Origin: Burkholderia sp. Ax-1724
GTDB taxonomy: Bacteria > Pseudomonadota > Gammaproteobacteria > Burkholderiales > Burkholderiaceae
Reading direction: 5' to 3'
Length of the DNA stretch: 64,000 nucleotides
NCBI RefSeq assembly: GCF_011752995.1
Contig: NZ_VWWL01000001.1
Span: 310,001-374,000 of the forward strand
The notes under the pieces are model-generated. The model made no database searches, was not told the origin of the DNA, and saw only the letters and a list, made by a program, of their open reading frames with translations. Positions within the stretch are counted from its first letter, which is position 1. Every line of letters begins with the position of its first letter. The position numbers were made by a program, and so were the translations under genes. Below are positions 45,877 through 55,501 of this stretch, piece after piece.

Positions 45877-46232
45877 GCGTTTTCTCCGTGGCGGCTCACG
45901 TCGCTTTCCGCTTCCTCGGGTTCGGGTTGAGCGGAGTCGAGCAGATCGAGCTGGTTATCCGGTTCGCTGCTCGCGCGGGCACGCGGCAATTTCTCGAGAA
46001 TCGCATTCAGGCGCACCTGAGCGTCGTCGATCTTGGCGGAGAGCGCATCGCGTTCCGCCTGCAGGGCATCGCGCTCCCCGCGCAATTGCGCGAGTTCCGC
46101 ATGCGTGGCTTCGACTTCGGCACGCGTGTGCGCGAGTTGTTCTTCGAGCGCGAGCCGCGCTTCATGGTGGCGCTGGCTGATCGCAATCAGCTTGCCGATG
46201 TTCTGGGAGAGTGATTCGAGTTCGGTGAGCAT
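45873..46232 (-). CDS. ZapB-like coiled-coil protein
   Basis: 119 residues. A long heptad-rich coiled coil covers residues 1-80 (LESLSQNIGKLIAIS, then ALEEQLAHTRAEVEATHAEL and RDALQAERDAL), followed by a disordered acidic tail (EPEEAESD). It is paired with zapA through a 4-nt overlap, as ZapB-like or cell-division coiled-coil proteins are in Burkholderiales. Direct homology to enteric ZapB is weak, so the name is functional-by-context. Confidence 0.82.
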   Translation of the reverse strand: MLTELESLSQNIGKLIAISQRHHEARLALEEQLAHTRAEVEATHAELAQLRGERDALQAERDALSAKIDDAQVRLNAILEKLPRARASSEPDNQLDLLDSAQPEPEEAESDVSRHGENA

Positions 46233-46454
46233 GTGCTGCGTCCTCTAAAGACCTCGCATTTTAGCGCGGAATGTTACAGGTTCCGACAATTGTCTCGTTT
46301 CGAGACGTAACAACTTGGCTTTATGCAAGCATTTTCCCGACCATAAGATGAAAAACCGCTCGTCGATCGGACAATAACCTGCACTCAACGGCACGGCTCG
46401 CGCAGGGATTGACCTTTCTTGACGCTCGCCGGGGTCGCTCCTAAACTGGCCGCA

Positions 46455-46690
46455 CTCTGGTGCCCGCGCACGCTTTTCGGCGCGCGCAGTTAAACGGGAA
46501 GCAGGGCGCGCGCGGGGTTCGACACCGGCACGCGCGAACCTGCGCTGCCCCCGCAACGGTAAGCGACCGCATTTCGTCATGCAGGTCGGTCCTGATTGCA
46601 GGTCGAAGCTGAGCCTGCAAGTGTGCCACTGCGCGTTACGCGTGGGAAGGCGGGGCCGATGTGTCGCAGCCCGGATACCGGCCAGAGGGA
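46455..46690 (+). promoter_or_regulatory. Cobalamin riboswitch upstream of btuB
   Basis: The B12-riboswitch landmarks appear in order: a TTAAACGGGAA segment, the B12-box core GCTGCCCCCGCAACGGTAAG (46541-46564 region), a long variable arm, then GCCACTG, GTGGGAAGGCGG and GCAGCCCGGATACCGGCC. About 100 nt separate it from the btuB ATG. Binding of adenosylcobalamin would reduce btuB expression, probably by hiding the ribosome-binding site; no terminator with a U-tract was seen. Confidence 0.93.
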
Positions 46691-46790
46691 GAGGACGTCC
46701 CCCGCGAAAACGTTAAACATCGGGGGCGCCTCGTTACGCGTCGGCCTGCGGGGAAGCGGGCTGCGCACGCTATCCACAGGACTCTCACCC

Positions 46791-48791
46791 ATGCTGTCCC
46801 CCTTCGCCCGCGCGGCGCTGCTCGCGTTCGCGGGTCTGCCGCCCGTCGTGCATGCGCAGACTGCTGGGACCACGGCTGCCGCGTCGGCGGCGTCTTCCGT
46901 GCCGGCCGATGTTGCATCGCCCGTTGCTTCGCCGGCTGCTTCGTCGGCCGCATCATCGGCTTCAGCTTCGAGCGCGTCCGCCGATGCGAATGCCGATGCC
47001 GATGCGAACACCCGCGCGACCCCGCCGGCCACCGTACTCTCGCCAGTCGTCGTGACCGCCGAGCGCGGACCGCAGGCACTCACTGACACGATCCCGCCGA
47101 CCACGCTGTTCGATCAGCAGGACATTGCCGACACGACCGCGACCGATCTGCCCGGCCTGCTGCAACTCGCGCCCGGCGCGCAAATCTCGCGTACAGGTGG
47201 CCCCGGTTCGACGACGAGCCTCTTTCTGCGCGGCGCGTCGTCGACGCAATCGCTGGTGCTGATCGACGGCGTGCGCGTCGATTCGGTGAGCCTCGGTTCC
47301 GCGCAACTCGCGCAGATTCCGCTCGACCAGGTCGATCACGTCGAGGTCGTGAACGGCAATGTCTCGGCGTTGTACGGCTCGGGTGCGATTGGCGGCGTCG
47401 TGCAGGTGTTCACGAAAGATGGCGGCGATCATCCGCCGCGCTTCAATTTTTCGCTGGGCTACGGCAGTTATCACACGCAGACGCAAACCGTCGGCGTCAA
47501 TGGCGCGCTCGATCAGGACGGCCGCACGACCTTCAACATCTCGCTCGCGCGCACCAAAACCGATGGCTTTTCCTCGCTCGATCCGCTGCAAGCGCCCGGC
47601 GCGAATCCGAACGCGAACGGCAATCTGAACGAGAGCCTCTCGGCATCGCTGCGTCACAAGTTCAGCGACAGGTGGGACGCCGGCGTCACCTATTTCCAGT
47701 CGAACGGCAACAACAGCTACGACAACGCCTATGGCGAGCCGACCGATCTGAACAACCTCTATAGCAAGGTGCGCCAGCTCTCGGTGTTCGCGAACGGCAA
47801 GCTGACCGACTGGTGGACCACGCATTTCACGGTTGCCGAGGGCGACGACCGCAGCGTGTCGAATACCAACGGCATCGACAACGGCCGCTTCGATACCGAC
47901 AATCGCCAGTACACCTGGCAGAACGATTTCGCGCTGGCCGCAAACCAGAAGCTGCAACTCGGCTACGAGCATCTCGATCAGAGCCTCGATTCCGATACGT
48001 TCGCGGCGCCCAACCGTCACGTCGATTCGGTATTCGCGGGCTATACCGCGCGCTTCGGCCGCAATCAGATTCAGGCTAACGTGCGGCGCGACCAGTACTC
48101 CGATTTCGGCGGGGCGAACAGTTACTATCTCGGCTATGGCTTCGACATCACCTCGCACTGGAAGGCAACCGCAAGCTATTCGGACGCGTTCCGCGCGCCG
48201 AGCTTCGACGATCTGTACTATCCGTTGAGCGGCAATCCGTCGATCCGGCACGAGCGCAGTCATTCGGTCGAAGCGGGTTTGCAGTACGCATCGAACCTGC
48301 TCGGCGTGGTGCGTGTCAGTGCCTTTCAGACGCGCTATACGAATCTGATCGATTACGTGCAGACGATCCCCGGCATCTATCTGGCCGAGAACGTTGGGCA
48401 CGCGAAAGTGCAGGGGCTCGAAGGATCGTGGAGCGGGCATGTCGGCAAGACCGACGTGCGCGCCTCGCTGACGCTGCAGAATCCCGTCGATCTCGACAAC
48501 GACGTCGACCTCGTGCGGCGTGCGCGACGCTTCGGCTCGCTCGCGATCAATCGCAGCATCGGCGGCTGGCGCGTGGGCGGCGAGTGGATCGTGAGCGGCC
48601 CGCGCGCGGATAGCACCGGCAATCTGGGCGGCTATGGCATCGTGAATCTGTCGGCGCGCTACAACATCACGAAAGCGTGGTACGTGAGCGCGCAAATCGA
48701 GAATCTGCTGAACAAGGACTATGAAACGGCCTACTCGTATAACTCGCCGCGACGCGGTGCCTACGTCACGCTTGGCTGGCAGCAGCAGTAA
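46791..48791 (+). CDS. btuB: TonB-dependent cobalamin receptor BtuB
   Basis: 666 residues from MLSPFARAALLAFAGLPP. The signal peptide is cleaved near VHAQ. An unusual Ala/Ser/Asp linker of about 50 residues leads to the TonB box SPVVVTAER (about residues 83-91), then the plug (LPGLLQLAPGAQISRTGGPG, SLVLIDGVRVDSVSLGS, SALYGSGAIGGVVQVFT) and the 22-strand barrel ending in YVTLGWQQQ. It imports B12 across the outer membrane. Riboswitch control and the downstream transporter and cobalamin genes fix the ligand. Confidence 0.95.
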   Translation: MLSPFARAALLAFAGLPPVVHAQTAGTTAAASAASSVPADVASPVASPAASSAASSASASSASADANADADANTRATPPATVLSPVVVTAERGPQALTDTIPPTTLFDQQDIADTTATDLPGLLQLAPGAQISRTGGPGSTTSLFLRGASSTQSLVLIDGVRVDSVSLGSAQLAQIPLDQVDHVEVVNGNVSALYGSGAIGGVVQVFTKDGGDHPPRFNFSLGYGSYHTQTQTVGVNGALDQDGRTTFNISLARTKTDGFSSLDPLQAPGANPNANGNLNESLSASLRHKFSDRWDAGVTYFQSNGNNSYDNAYGEPTDLNNLYSKVRQLSVFANGKLTDWWTTHFTVAEGDDRSVSNTNGIDNGRFDTDNRQYTWQNDFALAANQKLQLGYEHLDQSLDSDTFAAPNRHVDSVFAGYTARFGRNQIQANVRRDQYSDFGGANSYYLGYGFDITSHWKATASYSDAFRAPSFDDLYYPLSGNPSIRHERSHSVEAGLQYASNLLGVVRVSAFQTRYTNLIDYVQTIPGIYLAENVGHAKVQGLEGSWSGHVGKTDVRASLTLQNPVDLDNDVDLVRRARRFGSLAINRSIGGWRVGGEWIVSGPRADSTGNLGGYGIVNLSARYNITKAWYVSAQIENLLNKDYETAYSYNSPRRGAYVTLGWQQQ

Positions 48792-48818
48792 CGCACGCAC
48801 CGGCGTGAGCGCGCGCGC

Positions 48819-49889
48819 ATGAATCGCGCGCCGGGCTCGCTGCCGGCTGCCGGCCACGTCACGCCTACCATGCGCACGATGAACGCAAGGCGCGCGGCCG
48901 CGATCTGGCTCGGGCTCGCGGTCATCGCCCTGGCCGTGCTGGTCGCGTCGCTCGCGCTCGGCAGCGTGCCGCTCGCGCCATCGCGCGTGCTGGCCGCGTT
49001 GATGCCGTGGCATGCCGGACCCGCGCGCGCCGACGACCTCGCCGGCGAGATCGTGCGCACGTTGCGCTTGCCGCGCGCGCTCGCGGGCTTCGCGTGCGGT
49101 GCGTTGCTCGCGCTCGCCGGCGCGCTGCTGCAGGTGCTGTTGCGCAATCCGCTGGCCGAGCCGTATGTGCTCGGCGTATCGGGCGGCGCGGCGACGTTCG
49201 CGCTCGTGGCGATGATCGCGGGCGGCGCATGGTGGATCGTCGATGCGAGTGCGTTCGCCGGTGCGTTGGTGTCGATCCTGCTCGTGCTTGGCCTCGCGCG
49301 GCGCGAGTTATGGCGCGGCGAACCGCAGGACACGTCGCCGCGGCTGCTCCTGACCGGTGCGGTGATCGCGGCGGGGTGGGGCGCGCTGATTACGCTGCTG
49401 CTCAATCTCGCGCCCGACAGCCGCTTGCGCGGCATGCTGTTCTGGCTGACCGGCGACCTCAACGGCGGCGCGCTGCCGTGGACCGCGCTCGTCGCGCTGC
49501 TGCTCGCGCTGCTTGTGATCGTGCCCGCCGCGCCGCGCCTGAACGTGCTGCTGCGCGGCGATGCGGCCGCGCAGGCGTTGGGCGTTGCGGTCATGCCGTT
49601 GCGTCTGCGCGTGTACCTGGTGGCCTCGCTTGCGGCTGCCGCTGCCGTGACGACGGCGGGCACGATCGGCTTCGTCGGCCTCGTGGTGCCGCACATGCTG
49701 CGGCTCGCGTTCGGCAACGATCAGCGCATGCTGTTGCCGGCGGCCGCGCTCGGCGGCGGCGTCGCGGTGATGGGCGCGGATCTCGTCGCGCGCACTGTGA
49801 TTGCGCCCGCGCAGTTGCCGGTCGGCGTGATGACGTCGCTGGTCGGCGTGCCGGTGTTTCTCTGGATGCTGCTGAAGAGGCGTCCATGA
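48819..49889 (+). CDS. btuC: Cobalamin ABC transporter permease BtuC (FecCD family)
   Basis: 356 residues, FecCD/BtuC permease with about ten membrane segments. RTLRLPRALAGFACGALLALAGALLQ with VLLRNPLAEPYVLGVSGGA is the diagnostic block, and GTIGFVGLVVPHMLRLAFG the ATPase-contact region. Alternative starts at 48870 and 48879 would remove a short leader. It is 27 nt after btuB and overlaps the ATPase gene by 4 nt (ATGA). Confidence 0.93.
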   Translation: MNRAPGSLPAAGHVTPTMRTMNARRAAAIWLGLAVIALAVLVASLALGSVPLAPSRVLAALMPWHAGPARADDLAGEIVRTLRLPRALAGFACGALLALAGALLQVLLRNPLAEPYVLGVSGGAATFALVAMIAGGAWWIVDASAFAGALVSILLVLGLARRELWRGEPQDTSPRLLLTGAVIAAGWGALITLLLNLAPDSRLRGMLFWLTGDLNGGALPWTALVALLLALLVIVPAAPRLNVLLRGDAAAQALGVAVMPLRLRVYLVASLAAAAAVTTAGTIGFVGLVVPHMLRLAFGNDQRMLLPAAALGGGVAVMGADLVARTVIAPAQLPVGVMTSLVGVPVFLWMLLKRRP

Positions 49890-50728
49890 CACGCGCCCAC
49901 GATACCGTCCCGGCTTCGGCGCTGAGCGCGCAACGCGTGACGTTGCGCGCCGGCGCGCGCACCTTGCTCGATGCGTTCACGCAGACCTTCCATGCCGGCG
50001 AAATCTGGTGCGTCGCCGGGCCGAACGGCGCGGGCAAGACAACGCTGCTGTCCACGCTCGCGGGGCTGCGGCCGGCGTCGGCGGGGCACGTCGAACTCGA
50101 TGGCAGGCGTCTTGCCGACTGGCCGCCGTTGCCGCTCGCACGGCACCGCGCGTTGATGCCGCAAAGCGCGCACGATGCGTTCAGCGCCAGCGTGCTCGAC
50201 ATCGTGATGCTGAACCGCTTTCCGCATCTCGGCGGCTGGGGGTGGGAGCGCGACGCGGATCGCGCGGCCGCGCAGGCGGCGCTCGAACGGCTCGGCCTGG
50301 GCAGTTTCGCCGCGCGCGATGTGCTGTCGTTATCGGGCGGCGAGCGCCAACGTGTCGCGCTGGCGGCCGTGTTGTGCCAGGATGCGCCGCTTCTGCTGCT
50401 CGACGAACCGCTGTCGCATCTCGACCTGCATCATCAGATCGATTGCCTCGAAGCGCTCGTTGCATGGACGCAGGAACCGCGGCGCTGTGTGCTGTTTTCG
50501 TGTCACGATCTGAATCTCGCGCGCCGCTTCGCGACGCACGCATTGCTGCTCGATGGAGCAGGCGGCGCATGCGCCGGCCTGGTGCGCGACGTGTTGACGC
50601 CCGAATTGACGAGCCGCGCGTTCGGCTATCCGCTGATTCTGATTCGCGACGGCGAGCACGAGGCGCTGATTCCCGCGCCGCGTATGCGTCATGAATCGCA
50701 TGCCGATCATGACATTGCATCAGGCTGA
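49886..50728 (+). CDS. btuD: Cobalamin ABC transporter ATP-binding protein BtuD
   Basis: 280 residues from the ATG overlapping the btuC stop. Walker A GPNGAGKTT (about residues 46-54), signature LSGGERQRVALA, Walker B LLLLDEPLSHLDL and FSCHDLN with the switch histidine. FepC/BtuD type. With BtuC and BtuF it imports B12 or cobinamide into the cytoplasm. cobT follows after 45 nt. Confidence 0.93.
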   Translation: MTRAHDTVPASALSAQRVTLRAGARTLLDAFTQTFHAGEIWCVAGPNGAGKTTLLSTLAGLRPASAGHVELDGRRLADWPPLPLARHRALMPQSAHDAFSASVLDIVMLNRFPHLGGWGWERDADRAAAQAALERLGLGSFAARDVLSLSGGERQRVALAAVLCQDAPLLLLDEPLSHLDLHHQIDCLEALVAWTQEPRRCVLFSCHDLNLARRFATHALLLDGAGGACAGLVRDVLTPELTSRAFGYPLILIRDGEHEALIPAPRMRHESHADHDIASG

Positions 50729-50773
50729 CTTTTTTATTCCGACATTCTTTTGCGGCGATTTCCGCTTATACCT

Positions 50774-51835
50774 ATGACTCGCTTTCCACGCCCGGCCGGT
50801 TTGCCCAACGTCGCTCCGCTCGATCAGACGCTGCGCGCCGAGCTGCAACACATCATCGATACGCGGACCAAGCCGCCCGGCAGCCTCGGCCGTCTGGAAA
50901 CGCTCGCGCGGCAGATGGGGCTGATTCAACGCAGCACGCATCCGACGGTCGCGCGCCCGGCCATGATCGTCTTCGCCGGCGATCACGGCATTGCCGCCGA
51001 AGGCGTGAGCCCGTATCCGCAAGCGGTGACCGCGCAGATGGTCGCCAATTTTCTCGCGGGCGGCGCGGCGATCAATGCGCTGAGCCGCGTCGCGGGCATC
51101 GAGCTCGAAGTGGTCAATGCGGGCATCGCGACGCCGTTGCCGACGACGCAAGGGCTCGTCGACATTCCTGTCGCACCGGGCACGCGCAATTTCGCGCACG
51201 AACCGGCGATGACCCAGGCCGAGGCGCTGGCCGCCTTGCAGGCGGGCGCGGCGCGCGTGCGTCATCACGCGGCGCTCGGCACCAATGTGATCGGCTTCGG
51301 CGAGATGGGGATCGCGAACACCTCGTCGGCCGCGTGTCTGATGAGCCGCTTGTGCGACGTGCCGCTCGACGAATGCGTCGGGCGCGGCACCGGTCTCGAC
51401 AACGCGGGGCTCGCGCGCAAGCGCAACGTGCTCGCGGCGGCGCTTGCGCATCACGCGCCAACGCCGGCGCCGCTCGACGTGCTCGCGACGTTCGGCGGCT
51501 TCGAGATCGCGATGATGGCGGGCGCGTATCTCGCGGCCGCCGAAGCACGCATGACGATTCTCGTCGACGGCTTCATCGCGACGTCGGCGCTACTCGTTGC
51601 CGATGCGTTCGCACCCGAGGTGCGCGAGTACTGCGTGTTCGCGCATGCGTCGAACGAGGCCGGGCATCGGCGCATGCTCGATCATTTCGGCGCGCAGCCG
51701 CTGCTGTCGCTCGACATGCGGCTCGGCGAGGGCACCGGCGCGGCACTCGCGGTGCCGCTGCTGCGCGCGGCGACGGCCTTCGTCAACGAGATGGCGAGTT
51801 TCGACTCGGCCGGCGTGGCCGATCGCGAGGGATGA
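50774..51835 (+). CDS. cobT: Nicotinate-nucleotide:dimethylbenzimidazole phosphoribosyltransferase
   Basis: 353 residues from MTRFPRPAGLPNVAPLD. TKPPGSLGRLETLARQ, VFAGDHGIAAEGVSPYPQ, GEMGIANTSSA and the catalytic glutamate at 319 in LGEGTGAALAVPL mark CobT. It makes alpha-ribazole phosphate, the lower-ligand precursor of the cobalamin nucleotide loop. It belongs to the riboswitch-led operon between btuD and cobS. Confidence 0.95.
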   Translation: MTRFPRPAGLPNVAPLDQTLRAELQHIIDTRTKPPGSLGRLETLARQMGLIQRSTHPTVARPAMIVFAGDHGIAAEGVSPYPQAVTAQMVANFLAGGAAINALSRVAGIELEVVNAGIATPLPTTQGLVDIPVAPGTRNFAHEPAMTQAEALAALQAGAARVRHHAALGTNVIGFGEMGIANTSSAACLMSRLCDVPLDECVGRGTGLDNAGLARKRNVLAAALAHHAPTPAPLDVLATFGGFEIAMMAGAYLAAAEARMTILVDGFIATSALLVADAFAPEVREYCVFAHASNEAGHRRMLDHFGAQPLLSLDMRLGEGTGAALAVPLLRAATAFVNEMASFDSAGVADREG

Positions 51836-51890
51836 TGTGTGACCTAAGGTGTGACCCAAGGCGTGACGTGACGCGAACCTCGCCCCGCTC

Positions 51891-52667
51891 ATGAACCCGC
51901 TCGCGGAATTGCGCTACTTCTTCACGGCGCTCGGTTATTTCACGCGCGTGCCCGTGCCGCGCTGGGTCGGCTACGAGCCGCATTATCTGAACGCGGCGGC
52001 GCGCTACTTTCCGCTCGTCGGCGTATTGATCGGCGGCTTGAGCGCGCTCGTCTATCTCGCCGCGTTGCGCGTATTTCCGGCGGGCGTCGCGGTGCTGCTG
52101 TCGATGGCCGCGTCGCTGCTCGTCACGGGCGCGTTTCACGAAGACGGTCTCGCCGATTGCGTCGATGCGTTCGGTGGCGCCTATTCGCGCGAGGACGTGT
52201 TGCGCATCATGCACGACTCGCGCGTCGGCGCATTCGGTGCGATCGCGCTCGTCGTCGCGCTCGCGTTGAAGTGGCAAACGCTCGCGGCCTTGCCGCCGTC
52301 ACGCGCGGCCGGTCTGATGATCGCGGCGCACGGCGCGAGCCGCGCGATGGCGATCAGCTATCTGGCCACGCTCGACTACGTGCGCGCCGAGGGCAAGGCG
52401 AAGCCGGTCGCACAGCGCCTGAGCGGCCCCGCGCTGATGTGCGCGGCGCTGTTCGGTCTGCCGTGGCTGCTGTGGCCGAACGGACGCGGCGCGCCCGACT
52501 GGCGTTTCGCGCTTGCGACATGCTGTGTGCTGCTCGTGCTGCGCGTGGCGATCGGCCGTTATTTCGTGAGACGCATCGGCGGTTATACCGGCGATTGCCT
52601 CGGCTTCGCGCAGCAGGTTTTCGAATTGAGCATCTATCTGGTGGGGCTCGCATGGATATCGTCCTGA
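51891..52667 (+). CDS. cobS: Cobalamin synthase (adenosylcobinamide-GDP ribazoletransferase)
   Basis: 258 residues, membrane protein with about six segments. LRYFFTALGYFTRVPVPRW at the N-terminus, GAFHEDGLADCVDAFGGAYSREDVLRIMHDSRVGAFGA carrying the metal-binding acidic motif, and a C-terminal GGYTGDCLGFAQQV. It joins GDP-cobinamide with alpha-ribazole(-phosphate) to finish cobalamin. It overlaps cobC by 16 nt. Confidence 0.95.
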   Translation: MNPLAELRYFFTALGYFTRVPVPRWVGYEPHYLNAAARYFPLVGVLIGGLSALVYLAALRVFPAGVAVLLSMAASLLVTGAFHEDGLADCVDAFGGAYSREDVLRIMHDSRVGAFGAIALVVALALKWQTLAALPPSRAAGLMIAAHGASRAMAISYLATLDYVRAEGKAKPVAQRLSGPALMCAALFGLPWLLWPNGRGAPDWRFALATCCVLLVLRVAIGRYFVRRIGGYTGDCLGFAQQVFELSIYLVGLAWISS

Positions 52668-53242
52668 TTCGTCATCCCGCCGTCGCGCTCGATGCGGGCA
52701 TCTGTTACGGACACAGCGATGTCGCGTTGGCCGAAAGCGCCGAGGTCTCGGCGAGCGCGCTCGCGCTGCGGCTCGCGACCTTGCAGGTGCCGGCGCCGCG
52801 CGTGCTGATCTCGAGTCCGCTCACGCGCTGTGCGGCGCTCGCCACCGAGATCGCGAGCGACTTCGGCTGCGTGGTCAGCCATGACGAGCGTCTAAAGGAA
52901 ATGAATTTCGGCGCCTGGGAAACGCAGCGCTGGGACGCGATCGATCGCGCGCAGCTCGACGACTGGGCCGCCGATTTCGAGCATGCATGCGCGCATGGCG
53001 GCGAGAGCGTCGCGCAGTTCGCGCAGCGCGTGCATGCGTGGTTCGATGCGTTCGCGCAGACGCGCGAGTTGTCGCCGGCCTATGTGGTCACGCACGCGGG
53101 CGTGATTCGCGCGATCGCCTCGCAGGTGCTCGACGTGCCGCTCGCGCGTTGTCTGCACTGGGCGCTCGATATGACCGGCATCGTCTGGCTGCGGCGCAAC
53201 GAGGCCACGCAGCAGTGGGTGCTGGTGCGCTGGAATGCGTGA
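52652..53242 (+). CDS. cobC: Histidine phosphatase, probable alpha-ribazole phosphatase CobC
   Basis: 196 residues from MDIVLIRHPAVALDAGICYG. Phosphoglycerate-mutase-like: catalytic RHP near the N-terminus (usual RHG/RHA, here Pro), SSPLTRCAALA, KEMNFGAWE and the second catalytic histidine in VVTHAGVIRAI. The order after cobS suggests it removes phosphate from alpha-ribazole-5'-phosphate or adenosylcobalamin phosphate. It is convergent with btuF, 6 nt away. Confidence 0.88.
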   Translation: MDIVLIRHPAVALDAGICYGHSDVALAESAEVSASALALRLATLQVPAPRVLISSPLTRCAALATEIASDFGCVVSHDERLKEMNFGAWETQRWDAIDRAQLDDWAADFEHACAHGGESVAQFAQRVHAWFDAFAQTRELSPAYVVTHAGVIRAIASQVLDVPLARCLHWALDMTGIVWLRRNEATQQWVLVRWNA

Positions 53243-53248
53243 GGGGAT

Positions 53249-54199
53249 TTACGGCGCGCGCGGTTTTCTGCGTGAGCGCGCGAGGTCGAGGTCCTCGCAG
53301 AGTTCTCGCGCGCCTTGCGCGATGCGCGGCGCCGGACGGTTGATGAGATCGCCGTCGATCGCGAAGAGGTTGTTGCTTGCGACCGCGGCAAGGCCCGGCC
53401 ATGCGCGCCACGTGTCGAGCTGCGGCAGCGTCGTGTCGGGGCGCGTCGCGCCCGGCGCGGCGGTGACGATCGCCTCGGGATTCGCCGCGAGCACCGCTTC
53501 GGTCGACACGGTCGGCACGAGCGGCTGCAATTGCGCGAAGACATTGCGTCCGCCGCACAGCGCGATCACGTCGCTGATCATGTGCTCGCCGTTGAGCGTC
53601 ATCAACGGTTTGTCCCAGACCTGGTAGAACACGCTGACGACCGGCCGGCTCGCGTACTGCACGCGCAGTCGCGCGATGTCGTCGCGATACGCGGCCGCCG
53701 CCGCATCGGCCGTCGCCGACGTGCCGAGCAATTGACCGAGCTTCGTCAGCGATACGGCGACGTCGTCGAGATGGCGCGGCTCGCTGAAAAAGAGCGGGAT
53801 ATGCAGTTCGCGCAGCCGGTCGAGCTGACGCTGCGCATTGCCGTGCCGCCACACGACGATCAGATCGGGTTTCAACGCGACGATGCGTTCGAGGTCGAGC
53901 GCTTTGTTGTCGCCGACGCGCGGCAGCTGTTTCGCTTCGGGCGGATAGTCGCTGTACGAAACCGCGCCGACCATTTTCGCGCCGCCGCCCGCCGCATACA
54001 GCAACTCGGTGACGTGCGGCGCGAGGCTGATGACGCGCTGCGCGGGCGCGGCGAGCGTGACGGTCGCGCCGCTATCGTCGGTGACGGTGATCGCCGCGTG
54101 CGCGGTCAGCGCGGCGAGGCCGAGCGATACGGCGCAGAGGAAACGGGCCACGTGGCGCGGGTGCGTAGAGCGGTGGAGCGGGCAAGCGAAGCGGATCAT
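53249..54199 (-). CDS. btuF: Cobalamin ABC transporter substrate-binding protein BtuF
   Basis: 316 residues. Signal peptide FLCAVSLGLAALTAHA/A, then a type III binding protein (two lobes joined by a long helix): RVISLAPHVTELLYAAGGGAKM, ALKPDLIVVWRHGNAQRQLD, FFSEPRHLDDVA and VFYQVWDKPLMTLNGEHMISD. It fits BtuF and completes the BtuCD importer encoded on the other strand. It heads a minus-strand block whose next genes upstream are cobD, cbiB and cobU. Confidence 0.9.
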   Translation of the reverse strand: MIRFACPLHRSTHPRHVARFLCAVSLGLAALTAHAAITVTDDSGATVTLAAPAQRVISLAPHVTELLYAAGGGAKMVGAVSYSDYPPEAKQLPRVGDNKALDLERIVALKPDLIVVWRHGNAQRQLDRLRELHIPLFFSEPRHLDDVAVSLTKLGQLLGTSATADAAAAAYRDDIARLRVQYASRPVVSVFYQVWDKPLMTLNGEHMISDVIALCGGRNVFAQLQPLVPTVSTEAVLAANPEAIVTAAPGATRPDTTLPQLDTWRAWPGLAAVASNNLFAIDGDLINRPAPRIAQGARELCEDLDLARSRRKPRAP

Positions 54200-54415
54200 C
54201 GGGCGAGGACCTGGACGAGGCGTTGAGCGTGTGGCGCGTGTAGGGCGATAAGCGAGGCGCAGTGAGTGAAGGGCGGCATGAGGCTCGGTATGAAGCGCCG
54301 CATAAAGCTCGACATGAGGTACGACATGACGCTCGATTCAAAGCGCAGCACGCATAGCGCGATGCGCGAAGGACGGCGGCAGGTTCGCGCGGCATCACCG
54401 TCTCCCATTTCCGTA
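54200..54415. repeat. Degenerate short repeats between cobD and btuF
   Basis: A 216-nt spacer with imperfect repeats around GACATGA, GCTCGA and AAGCGC (for example near 54290-54345). No gene, terminator or clear promoter is visible. Confidence 0.4.
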
Positions 54416-55501
54416 CTAACCCGTTTGCGTCGCACCGATGGCGCGCATCGCTTCATGCAACTGCTGTTCGAAGCGAGCCCACTCGGCTTCCGTTCCCGGC
54501 AGTCCGAAACGCACGCTGCCCTTGGACGCAACGAGCGACGGCGCGAACCGCCGCGTCCACACACCGCGTTGCGCGAGCGCTTCATGCAACGCGGCGGCAC
54601 GCGCATCGTCGGTCCATGCGAAGAGCGGCGTGCCGCGCGTGGCGAAACCGTGCGAATGTAATAGCGCGCCGAGCCGCGCGCTTTCGCCGGCGAGCCGCGC
54701 ACGCATCTGCGCCTGCCATGCGGTATCGGCGAACGCGGCGCTCACCGCATGACGCGCCGGACCGCTGACCGTCCACGCGCCGAGCCTGTCGCGCAGCGTG
54801 GCGAGCCACGCGGGCGCGGCGAGCACGAAACCGGCGCGCACGCCCGCGAGACCGAAGAACTTGCCGGGCGAGCGCAGCACGATCAACCCGTCGAGCTGCG
54901 TGCGCGCCGCGAGCGACGCGGCAGGCACCGTATCGGCGAACGCCTCGTCGACGAGTAGCGTGCCGCCGCGCTCGCGCAGTTGCGCGTGCCAGTGCAGCAG
55001 CTTGTCGGCGCCGAGATGCGTGGCGGTCGGATTGTCGGGATTCACGATCGCGACGTGCGTGAGCGTGGCGGGCAGCGTGTCGCACTGCACGTCGAGCGCG
55101 GCGACGTCGTGCCCGGCGCGCGCGAACGCCGGCGCGTATTCGCCGTACGTGAGCGGCGCGATGCCGACCGTCGCGCGCGGCAGCAGCGCGGGCAGCGCGC
55201 GAATCGCGGCCTGGCTGCCGGCGACCGGCAGCACGTGCGCGGCATCGGGCGCACCGTAGTATTGCGCGGCGCGCGCGGCGAAGCCGTCGCCATCGTCGGG
55301 CAGGCGGCGCCATGCGTCGGCGGGAACCGGCGGCACCGGATAGCCGTGCGGATTGATCCCTGTCGACAGATCGAGCCATTGCGCGTACGGCAGGCCGTAG
55401 CGCGCGGCCGCTTCGTGCAGGTTGCCGCCGTGCGCGATCGGGCCGGCGTGCATCGGCTCGGCGCTGGGCCGATCCTCGCGCGGGTCGATGGCCTTAACCA
55501 T
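54416..55501 (-). CDS. cobD: Threonine-phosphate decarboxylase (CobD/CobC-type PLP enzyme)
   Basis: 361 residues, aminotransferase class I/II fold. HGGNLHEAAARYGLP and WLDLSTGINPHGYPVP are the L-threonine-O-3-phosphate decarboxylase N-terminus; VNPDNPTATHL, LLVDEAFADT and the PLP lysine in RSPGKFFGLAGVRAGF follow. It makes (R)-1-aminopropan-2-ol phosphate, the linker of the nucleotide loop. The ATG overlaps the cbiB stop by 8 nt. Confidence 0.92.
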   Translation of the reverse strand: MVKAIDPREDRPSAEPMHAGPIAHGGNLHEAAARYGLPYAQWLDLSTGINPHGYPVPPVPADAWRRLPDDGDGFAARAAQYYGAPDAAHVLPVAGSQAAIRALPALLPRATVGIAPLTYGEYAPAFARAGHDVAALDVQCDTLPATLTHVAIVNPDNPTATHLGADKLLHWHAQLRERGGTLLVDEAFADTVPAASLAARTQLDGLIVLRSPGKFFGLAGVRAGFVLAAPAWLATLRDRLGAWTVSGPARHAVSAAFADTAWQAQMRARLAGESARLGALLHSHGFATRGTPLFAWTDDARAAALHEALAQRGVWTRRFAPSLVASKGSVRFGLPGTEAEWARFEQQLHEAMRAIGATQTG

